From NCBI GenBank assembly GCA_937907305.1, contig CALERQ010000071.1, forward strand, positions 1 to 5,451: a stretch of 5,451 nt of DNA, written 5' to 3'. The stretch comes from an uncultured Clostridia bacterium. GTDB taxonomy: Bacteria > Bacillota > Clostridia > Oscillospirales > Ruminococcaceae. The notes under the pieces are model-generated. The model saw nothing but the letters and a program-made list of their open reading frames with translations, had not been told where the DNA came from and made no database searches. The position numbers and the translations under genes are program-made. Shown here piece by piece: positions 1 through 4,961 of this stretch. Each line of letters starts with the position of its first letter. The first letter of the stretch is position 1.

Positions 1-743
1 AAATCGTTCTTCACCTGCTCGGCGTTGCTCAGCTCCTCCGCCATATTGTTGATGGAGGCGCACAGCTGGCCGATCTCATCGTCATTGTGGGTGTCCAGCC
101 GCACATCAAAGTCGCCCTGGGCGATCTGCCGGGCAGTCCGGCTCACCTCGCCCACCGGCGCTATGATGGAATTCATGAAGTAGCTGCTGGTATACAGCAC
201 AAACAGCAGAATGGCCAGCGCCACCAGCGAAGCGAATACCGTGATAAGGGTCAGCTGCCGGTCTATGGCCTGCATTGAGACCACATACCGCAGCCCCAGC
301 AGGTCCTCTCCCGAAAGGGAGGAAAGCACCGTCACAGCCATAATTTTCTGGCCGTCCCACCGCCCGGTAAAGGAGCCGGTACCGCCGTTTCCCTTGGCGT
401 CGGTCAGGTCGGGCATGGCGGTATCCTGCGGCAAAAACCCGCTGGAGGTAAGGAACACCGTCCCTTCGCTGTTTATGGCCATCAGCTCTATGCGGTCCTT
501 GTACTCAAAATCCTGCACCAGCTCATACAGCCGGGCATTAAAGTCGCTGCCTGCGTCGGCCGCGGCGCTTTCCAGCTGGGCGGTAAGCGCGGCCGCCCGC
601 GTGCGGATGTACTGGGAGGCGCTGTTGTAGTAGAAAGAATGCATGGCGGCGGAAACCACGATGACCATGGCCACCATAATGACCACGATAATGCCAAAGC
701 TGTTGAGTAACCACCGCTTGGTGATGCTGCTGCGTGGCGCCAT
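1..743 (-). CDS. Sensor histidine kinase, N-terminal part (cut by left edge)
   Basis: A membrane sensor kinase that would autophosphorylate on histidine and pass the phosphate to the response regulator encoded just upstream. 247 complete codons are visible. Residues 12-33 form a first membrane helix, about 35-163 an extracellular sensor region, and 164-184 a second membrane helix. A HAMP linker follows at about 186-240, with the conserved Pro196 and the DEIGQL motif at 222-227. The frame runs off the edge at KNDF, which in this family directly precedes the HisKA dimerisation domain and its SHELRTP histidine motif. That domain, and the ATPase domain after it, lie outside the window. The ATG at 741-743 is preceded by AAAGGAGG at good spacing. 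The sensor region is PAS/Cache-like in size, but I recognise no ligand motif in it. The pairing with the regulator is inferred from adjacency. Confidence 0.93.
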   Translation of the reverse strand, partial: MAPRSSITKRWLLNSFGIIVVIMVAMVIVVSAAMHSFYYNSASQYIRTRAAALTAQLESAAADAGSDFNARLYELVQDFEYKDRIELMAINSEGTVFLTSSGFLPQDTAMPDLTDAKGNGGTGSFTGRWDGQKIMAVTVLSSLSGEDLLGLRYVVSMQAIDRQLTLITVFASLVALAILLFVLYTSSYFMNSIIAPVGEVSRTARQIAQGDFDVRLDTHNDDEIGQLCASINNMAEELSNAEQVKND

Positions 744-940
744 AGCTGCCGCCTCCTTTCTTTTCTTTCTCCCTGCTTGTTTTTGGGGGGCTTTTTGCCC
801 GGCGAAAACCGGCGCTGGCGGCGTCAGAGAGCCTTGACAGGCATCAGCCCGCCTTCACCGGACAAGAGCCTGCCTGCGGCTCTCTTTCTTGCCATCCTCC
901 GCTTTTCGGCCCGCCGAAAAGCCAGCGGATCTTTTGGGGT
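744..940 (-). other. Structured gap between regulator and kinase genes
   Basis: 197 bases separate the regulator stop from the kinase start, which is long for a two-component operon. Two inverted repeats fill much of it. One is a perfect 9-bp stem, GCTTTTCGG / CCGAAAAGC, at 901-909 and 914-922 with a 4-base loop, about 20 bases after the regulator stop. The other is AGAGAGCC at 826-833 pairing with GGCTCTCT at 878-885, with an inner CAGGC / GCCTG stem (838-842 / 872-876). Neither is followed by a T-run on the minus strand, so they are not canonical terminators in the direction of transcription. They could stabilise or attenuate a regulator-kinase message. I see no convincing promoter for the kinase here, so co-transcription remains likely. 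Confidence 0.6.
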
Positions 941-1645
941 TTACTCCACCCACTTGTAGCCAAAGCCCCACACCGTGGTGAGGTATTTGGGGTTGCTGGG
1001 CTCCGGCTCTATCTTCATCCGCAGCCGGCGCACATTCACATCCACTATCTTGTCATCGCCAAAGTAGCTGTCCCCCCACACGGTGGTCAGCAGGGCGCTG
1101 CGGTCCAGGGCCACATTGGGGTTGCGCATAAAGTGCTCCATCAGCTGGAATTCCACCTGCGTCAGGTCGATCTTCTGTCCGTCACGGGTCAGGCTGCGGC
1201 TGCGGGTGTTCAGCAGGAACGGCCCGGAGCGCAGCTCGGTCTCCGGCTCCTGCTTGGCGCTGCTCATGCTCACCCGGCGGTAAACGGCATCCACCCGGGC
1301 CACCAGCTCGCTGGGGCTAAAGGGCTTGGTGATGTAGTCATCGGCGCCCAGCATCAGGCCGTTCACCTTGTCCATCTCCTGGCTTTTGGCGGAAAGCATG
1401 ATGATGCCCAGGGTGCTGTTTTTCTCCCGGATATGCTTGCAGACGGCAAAGCCGTCAATGCCGGGCATCATGATATCCAGAATGGCGACCGAAAAGCTGT
1501 CGCCCTGCTCATCAAAGACACGGATGGCATCCTCGCCGCAGCTGACATCCACGACCTCGTAGCCGCTGCGCTGCAGATTGATGACCTCAAATTCACGGAT
1601 GGCGTCCTCGTCCTCACAGATGAGAATTTTGCGGGGTGCTGCCAT
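941..1645 (-). CDS. OmpR/PhoB-family response regulator
   Basis: A DNA-binding response regulator of 234 residues, the usual length for the OmpR family. The receiver domain covers about residues 5-120. It has the acidic pocket Glu11-Asp12, the phosphoacceptor Asp57 in ILDIMMPGIDG, Ser85 in the MLSA switch, Tyr104, and Lys107 in TKPF. A winged-helix output domain covers about 137-234 and ends with the typical YLTTVWGFGYKW segment. The ATG at 1643-1645 has AGGAGG 8 bases upstream. The frame stays open for a further 147 codons upstream, but that stretch is low-complexity, proline-rich, built on repeats and lacks family similarity, so I reject the longer form. The sensor kinase follows on the same strand and is the likely partner. 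No promoter could be assigned confidently in the 501-base upstream gap. Which genes it controls cannot be told from the window. Confidence 0.95.
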   Translation of the reverse strand: MAAPRKILICEDEDAIREFEVINLQRSGYEVVDVSCGEDAIRVFDEQGDSFSVAILDIMMPGIDGFAVCKHIREKNSTLGIIMLSAKSQEMDKVNGLMLGADDYITKPFSPSELVARVDAVYRRVSMSSAKQEPETELRSGPFLLNTRSRSLTRDGQKIDLTQVEFQLMEHFMRNPNVALDRSALLTTVWGDSYFGDDKIVDVNVRRLRMKIEPEPSNPKYLTTVWGFGYKWVE

Positions 1646-1834
1646 AAGTTTTACCTCCTGTGTGTTGGTTTTTCGGGAACCCCATGGGGGAGAATTGCGA
1701 TATATTTTGCCGGTTTTGGCCGCTATTTTTTGGGGAGGGAATGGGCCGTTTTCCGGTACCTTCGCGGCAGGATGTCTGCCTGATCCGGAAGATAAGCCAG
1801 GCGTGGCAAGCCAATGCGGTTTGCTGACCTCCCG

Positions 1835-1949
1835 GTGCAGGGCGGAGATCCCAGCGGGGAGAGCGCTGCTTTTCCCCAGGCCGCGGCCGATGGGCTGCCG
1901 GCTATTTGGGGGAGTCGGTTTTCGCTTGAATTTCGGGTTCCAACAGGGG
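1835..1949 (-). repeat. Decayed copy 1 of the lipoprotein gene 3' end
   Basis: Matches the segment 1975-2099 and the 3' end of the lipoprotein gene (2127-2250). Shared landmarks in the same order on the plus strand are GTGCAGGG at 1835, ATCCCAGC at 1848, CTGCCGG ending at 1901, and CCAACAGGGG ending at 1949. The 54-base core 1848-1901 differs from copy 2 (1992-2045) at 7 positions by my hand count. Read on the minus strand, it gives AGSP, then 14 residues ending PLG. The live gene has AGSP, then 14 residues ending LLG and the stop. In this copy the stop TAA has become TCT. An alternative is an intergenic repeat that has invaded the gene's end rather than a duplication of it. Confidence 0.55.
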
Positions 1950-1974
1950 AAACCGGCGCTTTGCCGGTATTTCG

Positions 1975-2099
1975 GTGCAGGGATAGCAGTTATCCCAGCA
2001 GGAAGAGCGCTGCTTTTCCCTTGGCCGCGGTCGGCGGGCTGCCGGTTGGGCTTTAGCGGGCCGGTTTCCCTCCGCCTGAATTTCAAGCCCAGTAGGGGG
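1975..2099 (-). repeat. Decayed copy 2 of the lipoprotein gene 3' end
   Basis: Landmarks are GTGCAGGG at 1975, GTTATCCCAGCAGG at 1989-2002, CTGCCGG ending at 2045, and GCCCAGTAGGGGG ending at 2099. The GTTATCCCAGCAGG stretch is identical to 2146-2159, which includes the lipoprotein stop codon. On the minus strand it reads GSP, then 14 residues ending FLLG and a TAA stop. That is the same spacing and ending as the live gene (GSP, 14 residues, FSLLG, stop). An in-frame TAA lies just upstream of the GSP motif, so only a fragment remains. The unit-to-unit distance is 140-157 bases, consistent with old tandem duplication followed by small insertions and deletions. Confidence 0.55.
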
Positions 2100-2101
2100 A
2101 T

Positions 2102-2122
2102 AGGCTGGTAATTTTCCAGCCT
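2102..2122 (-). other. Stem-loop downstream of lipoprotein gene
   Basis: A perfect 7-bp inverted repeat, AGGCTGG (2102-2108) and CCAGCCT (2116-2122), encloses a 7-base AT-rich loop. It begins about 25 bases past the lipoprotein stop in the direction of transcription. The minus strand continues with ATCCCCC rather than a T-run, so it is at best a weak or factor-assisted terminator. It may instead protect the 3' end of the message. Confidence 0.35.
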
Positions 2123-2146
2123 TCCAGTGCGGGGCCGGGGCGGCGG

Positions 2147-3442
2147 TTATCCCAGCAGGGAGAAGCCCTCTTCCACCTGTGCCATGCTGATGGGACTGCC
2201 GGCCGGGAGGAAGGCGTAGTAGGCAAATTGACCGCGGGTGGCCAGCAGGGTGTAGCCCTCCGGCTCGGCGCCCTCGGCGGCGGAAACCACCCGCAGCCGC
2301 AGGTATTCCTCGCCGGTCTCATTCAGGCTGCCGGTGTACCGCCGGAAAATGACCTCCCGGGTCTCGGCCCGGCGGGAAAGGGTCAGGGCGTCCATCCAGT
2401 ACTGGTCGTACAGGGCGGGCGGCAGGATAAAGCGCCAGCCATCGGCGGTATTCTGGTAGCAGGCGGCCACAGTGGAGTAGCTGCCGTACTGCAGGGTCCG
2501 GTACTCGGTAAAATAGCGGGTCTCTTCCCGGCTGCTGCCGGCGGAGCCGGGTACAACGGCGCTCCAGGGCAGCTCCACGATGCCGTCGCCGTTGATATCG
2601 GCCGGGGAAGCCCCGGAGTAGCAGTAACCATCGGCATAGCCGGCAGGGGTTTCCTCCTGCGGGAGGACCAGTCGGCCGTTCTGCACGCCCACGAGAAGGG
2701 AAGCGGTCATATCGGCATTGACACGGCCGGAGAAAACGGTGCCGGGCAGCTCCTGCGCGATGAGACCGGTGGCCGATTCCAGGATATTCTGCAGGCGCAG
2801 GGAGCTGTAAGCGGAATCCAGCACCGAGATGCCGGTGCCGCCCCAGCCGATGTATTGCAGGGTGATGCCGCCATCCACGGTGGCGGCGATGAGCTCTTCG
2901 CTGCCGTCGCCGTCAAAATCGGCAATGGCCATGCCATCGCAGCTGATGTGAAATTCCTCCGAGAGGGCGGCATCCTGGTACCGGTACAGGTACAGGGTAT
3001 CAAATTCCCGGTCGGGTTCCCGCCAGCCCACCAGAAGGTCGGTGACGCCATCGCCGGAAAGGTGCCTGAAATCCACGAAAAGGACCTCGCCCTCGGTGCC
3101 GGGCAGGGCATTGTGGGCGCGCCAGCGGCCATCGGTTTTATCCAGAATTTGCAGGTAGACCAGCGGTTCGTCCTCCACGGTGTAAAAGACGACGGCTTCC
3201 TGCTCCTCATCGCCGTCCAGATCGGTGAAAATGTAGGGGGAGCGGTAGCTGCCGCCGGCGGGGTAGCACAGCCGCAGTTCCTGGCCGACTACATCCCGCA
3301 GGGCTTCATCCACCTCGGTTTGCAGCTCGGAAAGGACAGGGGGGGTGAGGAGGGAATCGACATCGGGCTGGTAAAGATCGCAGCCGGAAAGGCCCAGCAG
3401 CAGGCCGGCCCCCAGGGCCAGGGTACAGATGAGCTTTTTCAT
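2147..3442 (-). CDS. Lipoprotein with FG-GAP/VCBS-like Asp-rich repeats
   Basis: A 431-residue surface lipoprotein of unknown specific function. Residues 1-20 form a type II signal peptide ending in the lipobox LSGC, so Cys21 would be lipidated and the protein anchored outside the membrane. Four short acidic loops resemble the calcium-binding hairpins of FG-GAP/VCBS beta-propellers: 74-82 (DLDGDEEQE), 129-135 (SGDGVTD), 175-183 (DFDGDGSEE) and 282-290 (DINGDGIVE). Each is followed by a hydrophobic beta-strand-like stretch. This suggests a beta-propeller or beta-rich fold rather than an enzyme, and no catalytic motif is visible. The ATG at 3440-3442 has AAAGGAGG 7 bases upstream. An in-frame ATG 11 codons earlier lacks such a site. 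A two-component system lies downstream on the same strand, so a role in sensing is possible but unproven. Decayed copies of its 3' end follow the stop codon. Confidence 0.88.
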   Translation of the reverse strand: MKKLICTLALGAGLLLGLSGCDLYQPDVDSLLTPPVLSELQTEVDEALRDVVGQELRLCYPAGGSYRSPYIFTDLDGDEEQEAVVFYTVEDEPLVYLQILDKTDGRWRAHNALPGTEGEVLFVDFRHLSGDGVTDLLVGWREPDREFDTLYLYRYQDAALSEEFHISCDGMAIADFDGDGSEELIAATVDGGITLQYIGWGGTGISVLDSAYSSLRLQNILESATGLIAQELPGTVFSGRVNADMTASLLVGVQNGRLVLPQEETPAGYADGYCYSGASPADINGDGIVELPWSAVVPGSAGSSREETRYFTEYRTLQYGSYSTVAACYQNTADGWRFILPPALYDQYWMDALTLSRRAETREVIFRRYTGSLNETGEEYLRLRVVSAAEGAEPEGYTLLATRGQFAYYAFLPAGSPISMAQVEEGFSLLG

Positions 3443-3465
3443 GGCGGTTCCTCCTTTCCGGTCAT

Positions 3466-3483
3466 TTGGGTACAAACACCCAA
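3466..3483 (-). other. Small hairpin in the lipoprotein 5' leader
   Basis: TTGGGT at 3466-3471 pairs perfectly with ACCCAA at 3478-3483 across a 6-base loop. It would lie in the roughly 48-base untranslated leader, 8 bases upstream of the Shine-Dalgarno sequence (3450-3457). It could affect message stability or ribosome loading. A 6-bp stem of this kind can occur by chance. Confidence 0.3.
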
Positions 3484-3496
3484 TCTACCATCTTCC

Positions 3497-3525
3497 ATTG
3501 TAGTCTTTTTCCAGCGGCCTGTCAA
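3497..3525 (-). promoter_or_regulatory. Strong sigma-A promoter of the lipoprotein gene
   Basis: On the minus strand, a perfect TTGACA (-35, 3520-3525) is followed by a 17-base spacer and TACAAT (-10, 3497-3502), one base off consensus. Transcription should begin near 3490, leaving a leader of about 48 bases before the ATG at 3442. No operator-like repeat overlaps it, so it is probably active under ordinary growth. Confidence 0.85.
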
Positions 3526-3669
3526 TGAACGGGGTGTAAATTCGGCGGGCAAAAAAAGGAAAATTTTCTACGAAAAAGAAGCAGGAATTTCCGGGGGAAA
3601 TTGCGTATCGCGCGCGTGCGCGCAGGCGGGCATGTGTACGCGCGCGCGGGAGGGGGTATCCTATAATGT
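3526..3669. other. Non-coding stretch with hairpin and alternating CG tract
   Basis: No open frame here looks like a gene. The stretch contains an A-run (3551-3557), the palindrome GAAAATTTTC (3559-3568), and a perfect 7-bp stem AATTTCC / GGAAATT (3586-3592 and 3596-3602) with a GGG loop. Immediately after comes an alternating purine-pyrimidine CG tract (3603-3648). A plus-strand TATAAT at 3662-3667 closes it, directly in front of the first palindromic repeat, but without a recognisable -35. Confidence 0.6.
3609..3646. repeat. CG-alternating inverted repeat (possible Z-DNA or cruciform)
   Basis: CGCGCGCGT at 3609-3617 and ACGCGCGCG at 3638-3646 are perfect 9-base inverted arms around a 20-base centre. 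The arms and part of the centre alternate purine and pyrimidine, the pattern known to favour left-handed Z-DNA under negative supercoiling. The site lies about 85 bases behind the lipoprotein promoter and just before the tandem repeats. Function is inference. Confidence 0.6.
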
Positions 3670-3754
3670 CAACCCCTCAGTCAGCCTTACGGCTGACAGC
3701 TCCCCTTACACAGGGGAGCCTTCTAATAGGGGTAACACCGACAGGCGAGATGAA
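3670..3754. repeat. Palindromic intergenic repeat, copy A (full)
   Basis: A full copy of 85 bases. Hairpin 1 is GTCAGCC / GGCTGAC (3680-3686 and 3691-3697, loop TTAC). Hairpin 2 is GCTCCCCT / AGGGGAGC (3699-3706 and 3712-3719, loop TACAC). An outer stem, ACCCCT (3672-3677) with AGGGGT (3728-3733), encloses both, so the unit can fold as a three-way junction. The tail after the outer stem, AACACCGACAGGCGAGATGA, is shared with copy B. I recall similar intergenic repeats from Faecalibacterium and relatives, but cannot name the family. Confidence 0.85.
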
Positions 3755-3777
3755 ACCAACTCTATAATTTGCGCCAG

Positions 3778-3863
3778 CAACCCCTCAGTCACGGCTACGC
3801 CGTGCCAGCTCCCCTTACACAGGGGAGCCTTCTAATTGGGGTAACACCGACAGGCGAGATGAA
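3778..3863. repeat. Palindromic intergenic repeat, copy B (full)
   Basis: A full copy of 86 bases, 108 bases after copy A, with an unrelated 23-base spacer between them. Hairpin 1 has a different sequence from copy A but is still perfectly paired: CACGGC / GCCGTG (3790-3795 and 3799-3804, loop TAC). Hairpin 2 is identical to copy A (3808-3815 and 3821-3828). The outer stem is ACCCC (3780-3784) with GGGGT (3838-3842). The 3' tail matches copy A almost exactly. Confidence 0.85.
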
Positions 3864-3880
3864 CTTGTTGCTATTAATGT

Positions 3881-3932
3881 CAACCCCTCAGTCACGGCTA
3901 CGCCGTGCCAGCTCCCCTTACACAGGGGAGCC
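3881..3932. repeat. Palindromic intergenic repeat, copy C (3' truncated)
   Basis: The 52-base core is identical to that of copy B. It includes hairpin 1 (3893-3898 and 3902-3907) and hairpin 2 (3911-3918 and 3924-3931). The sequence departs after GGGGAGCC: the TTCTAAT linker, the right arm of the outer stem and the GACAGGCGAGATGA tail are missing. It starts 103 bases after copy B. Either this is a truncated copy or the core alone is the mobile or duplicated unit. Confidence 0.85.
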
Positions 3933-3965
3933 TTTTGGAGCGGCGCGCGGAGGAAAGCGGTGGAG

Positions 3966-3998
3966 CAAAAAGAACTCCCCCGCCGGTGGGCGGAGGAG
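3966..3998 (-). terminator. Intrinsic terminator of the XRE regulator gene
   Basis: On the minus strand, CTCCTCCGCC and GGCGGGGGAG (3989-3998 and 3975-3984) form a 10-bp GC-rich stem with one G-T wobble and a 4-base CACC loop. TTCTTTTTG (3974 down to 3966) follows. The stem begins 16 bases after the regulator stop codon. This is a textbook Rho-independent terminator, and it should insulate the repeat island and the lipoprotein gene from regulator transcription. Confidence 0.9.
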
Positions 3999-4014
3999 GG
4001 AAAGGGTGGAAGCT

Positions 4015-4728
4015 TTATTTGTGGTCGGTGGGGGTATTGGCGGCCAGCACCCGCTTTTCGGCATTGGTGACAAGATTGAGCAGGGAGGTGGCGAACAGCG
4101 GATAATCCCGGCTGAGGGATTCGGTGGAGAGGGCCAGGGCCTCCGGGTGGAGGATGGGGTCCATGCCCTCGGCGGGTTTCCCGGCGGCGATCTGCTCGGC
4201 GTTGGCCTGGCAGACCTGCATCATGGCGGCGGAATAGGGATGGGCGGTCAGACGATTCAGCTTGAACATGGCGGGCTGGTTTTTTTCATTGGCGCCATGC
4301 AGGATGCGGAACGCCCGGTAGACCGCGAGCATCAGGAAATCGCTGACCTCGGTGACGAGGGCACGGCTGCCGCTGCGGTTCAGAAGATCGAAGATGATAT
4401 TGAGGGAATTGGTAATGAGTTTTTTATTAAGGGTGCACTGCACGCCATTGCGGAAGCTGTTTTCTTTGCCCGCGGCGTCGCTTTCCGGCAGTTCCTCGAT
4501 GGTGAGGGTGAGGCCGTTGCGGTCCGGGGTGCGGCCCAGGATATAATCGCAGGAGACCCCATAGAAATCGGCGGCACGCACCAAAAAATCAAGGCCGCAT
4601 TCACGGATCCCGTTTTCGTAGTGGGAAAGAAGGGCCTGAGAGACCCCCAGCTGCTGGGCAGCATATTTTTGGCTGATGCCTTTTTCTTTTCTCAGGAGAG
4701 TAAGTAAACGGGAAAATTCCGCGGCCAC
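4015..4728 (-). CDS. XRE-family helix-turn-helix transcriptional regulator
   Basis: A 237-residue protein. Residues 5-65 are an XRE/Cro-type helix-turn-helix domain: ISQKYAAQQLGVSQALLSHY at 18-37 holds the turn and recognition helix, and YGVSCDYILGR closes the domain. The remaining 170 residues are mostly helical and not a family I recognise. They could be for oligomerisation or ligand binding. The start is GTG at 4726-4728, with GAGGTG (4735-4740) 6 bases upstream. The upstream in-frame ATG at 4771-4773 overlaps the -10 box of the gene's own promoter and has no ribosome site, so it cannot be the start of the normal message. The gene ends 16 bases before an intrinsic terminator and stands alone. 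It is divergent from a histidine phosphatase gene and may repress that gene or itself, which is inference from arrangement. Confidence 0.9.
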   Translation of the reverse strand: MAAEFSRLLTLLRKEKGISQKYAAQQLGVSQALLSHYENGIRECGLDFLVRAADFYGVSCDYILGRTPDRNGLTLTIEELPESDAAGKENSFRNGVQCTLNKKLITNSLNIIFDLLNRSGSRALVTEVSDFLMLAVYRAFRILHGANEKNQPAMFKLNRLTAHPYSAAMMQVCQANAEQIAAGKPAEGMDPILHPEALALSTESLSRDYPLFATSLLNLVTNAEKRVLAANTPTDHK

Positions 4729-4734
4729 GGCGTA

Positions 4735-4740
4735 CACCTC
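4735..4740 (-). promoter_or_regulatory. Shine-Dalgarno site that fixes the XRE start at GTG
   Basis: GAGGTG on the minus strand, 6 bases before the GTG codon at 4728. It is the only good ribosome site downstream of the predicted transcription start near 4765. Confidence 0.75.
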
Positions 4741-4771
4741 AAATCTAACATTATTACAGACAGTATAAATC

Positions 4772-4800
4772 ATTATAATGGGGAAAGGGGCATTTGTAAA
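4772..4800 (-). promoter_or_regulatory. Sigma-A promoter of the XRE regulator
   Basis: TTTACA (-35, 4795-4800), a 17-base spacer and a perfect TATAAT (-10, 4772-4777) on the minus strand. Predicted transcription start is near 4765, giving a leader of about 37 bases. The -10 lies inside the perfect 10-bp palindrome CATTATAATG (4771-4780), which could double as an operator half for autoregulation. Confidence 0.82.
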
Positions 4801-4820
4801 CCAAAAATGTCGAAGAAATG

Positions 4821-4838
4821 AAAGTTTCCTTAAAGTTT
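4821..4838. promoter_or_regulatory. Possible operator: AAAGTTT direct repeats one helical turn apart
   Basis: AAAGTTT occurs at 4821-4827 and again at 4832-4838, a period of 11 bases, between the two divergent promoters. TTTGTAAA also occurs twice nearby (4793-4800 and 4836-4843). Same-face spacing is typical of cooperative regulator binding, and the XRE protein is the obvious candidate. AT-rich DNA makes such short repeats fairly likely by chance. Confidence 0.3.
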
Positions 4839-4911
4839 GTAAAATCGCATCAGAAATGCCCCGAAATTTTGTGATATTAAATAATGAGGAGTTCCTTTCG
4901 CGCCAAAACTG

Positions 4912-4920
4912 TGCTATAAT
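4912..4920 (+). promoter_or_regulatory. Extended -10 promoter of the histidine phosphatase gene
   Basis: TGCTATAAT shows a perfect TATAAT (4915-4920) preceded by the TG-n extension, with no recognisable -35 at the usual distance. Extended -10 promoters commonly lack a -35. Transcription would start near 4927, about 35 bases before the ATG. Confidence 0.7.
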
Positions 4921-4961
4921 ATCACCCGGAAAAAGGAAAGAACGCAGGAAGGAGAGCAGGC

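Larger units (their letters stand above)
1646..2146. other. 501-base gap between lipoprotein and regulator genes
   Basis: No gene is supported here. The part nearest the regulator (1646-1830) presumably carries its promoter. An AT-rich patch at 1701-1710 gives TATAT on the minus strand, but no -35 partner stands out. The perfect palindrome CCCCATGGGG lies at 1680-1689. The part from 1835 onward is filled by two imperfect copies of the adjacent lipoprotein gene's 3' end, listed separately. Small perfect stems occur at 1952-1968 (ACCGGC / GCCGGT) and 2102-2122 (AGGCTGG / CCAGCCT). The latter lies 25 bases past the lipoprotein stop but has no T-run after it on the minus strand. Confidence 0.6.

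Noticed and set aside
1695..1745. Promoter for the response regulator
   Set aside because: A minus-strand TATAT patch exists near 1701-1710, but no -35 hexamer sits at 16-18 bases, so I could not support a specific call.
1646..2086. Upstream in-frame extension of the response regulator to 381 residues
   Set aside because: The extra 147 codons are repeat-derived and low in complexity, with no ribosome site at the distal ATG. The receiver domain begins normally at the ATG at 1645, which has AGGAGG.
2228..3835. Long plus-strand open frame (535 codons) opposite the lipoprotein gene
   Set aside because: It is antisense to a clear lipoprotein with signal peptide, promoter and ribosome site. Its translation is rich in Gly, Ala and Val without domains and runs into the palindromic repeats, so it is a GC-rich shadow.
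3670..3932. CRISPR array
   Set aside because: There are only three copies of 52-86 bases with spacers of 23 and 17 bases that differ in size, plus strong internal hairpins, a truncated copy and no cas genes. This is not a CRISPR layout.
3924..3936. Plus-strand terminator at copy C (AGGGGAGCCTTTT)
   Set aside because: The stem of hairpin 2 followed by TTTT looks terminator-like, but there is no plus-strand gene upstream. The same hairpin in copies A and B lacks the T-run.
3769..4707. Plus-strand open frame (312 codons) opposite the XRE gene
   Set aside because: It starts inside a palindromic repeat, has no ribosome site or family features, and mirrors the XRE coding sequence.
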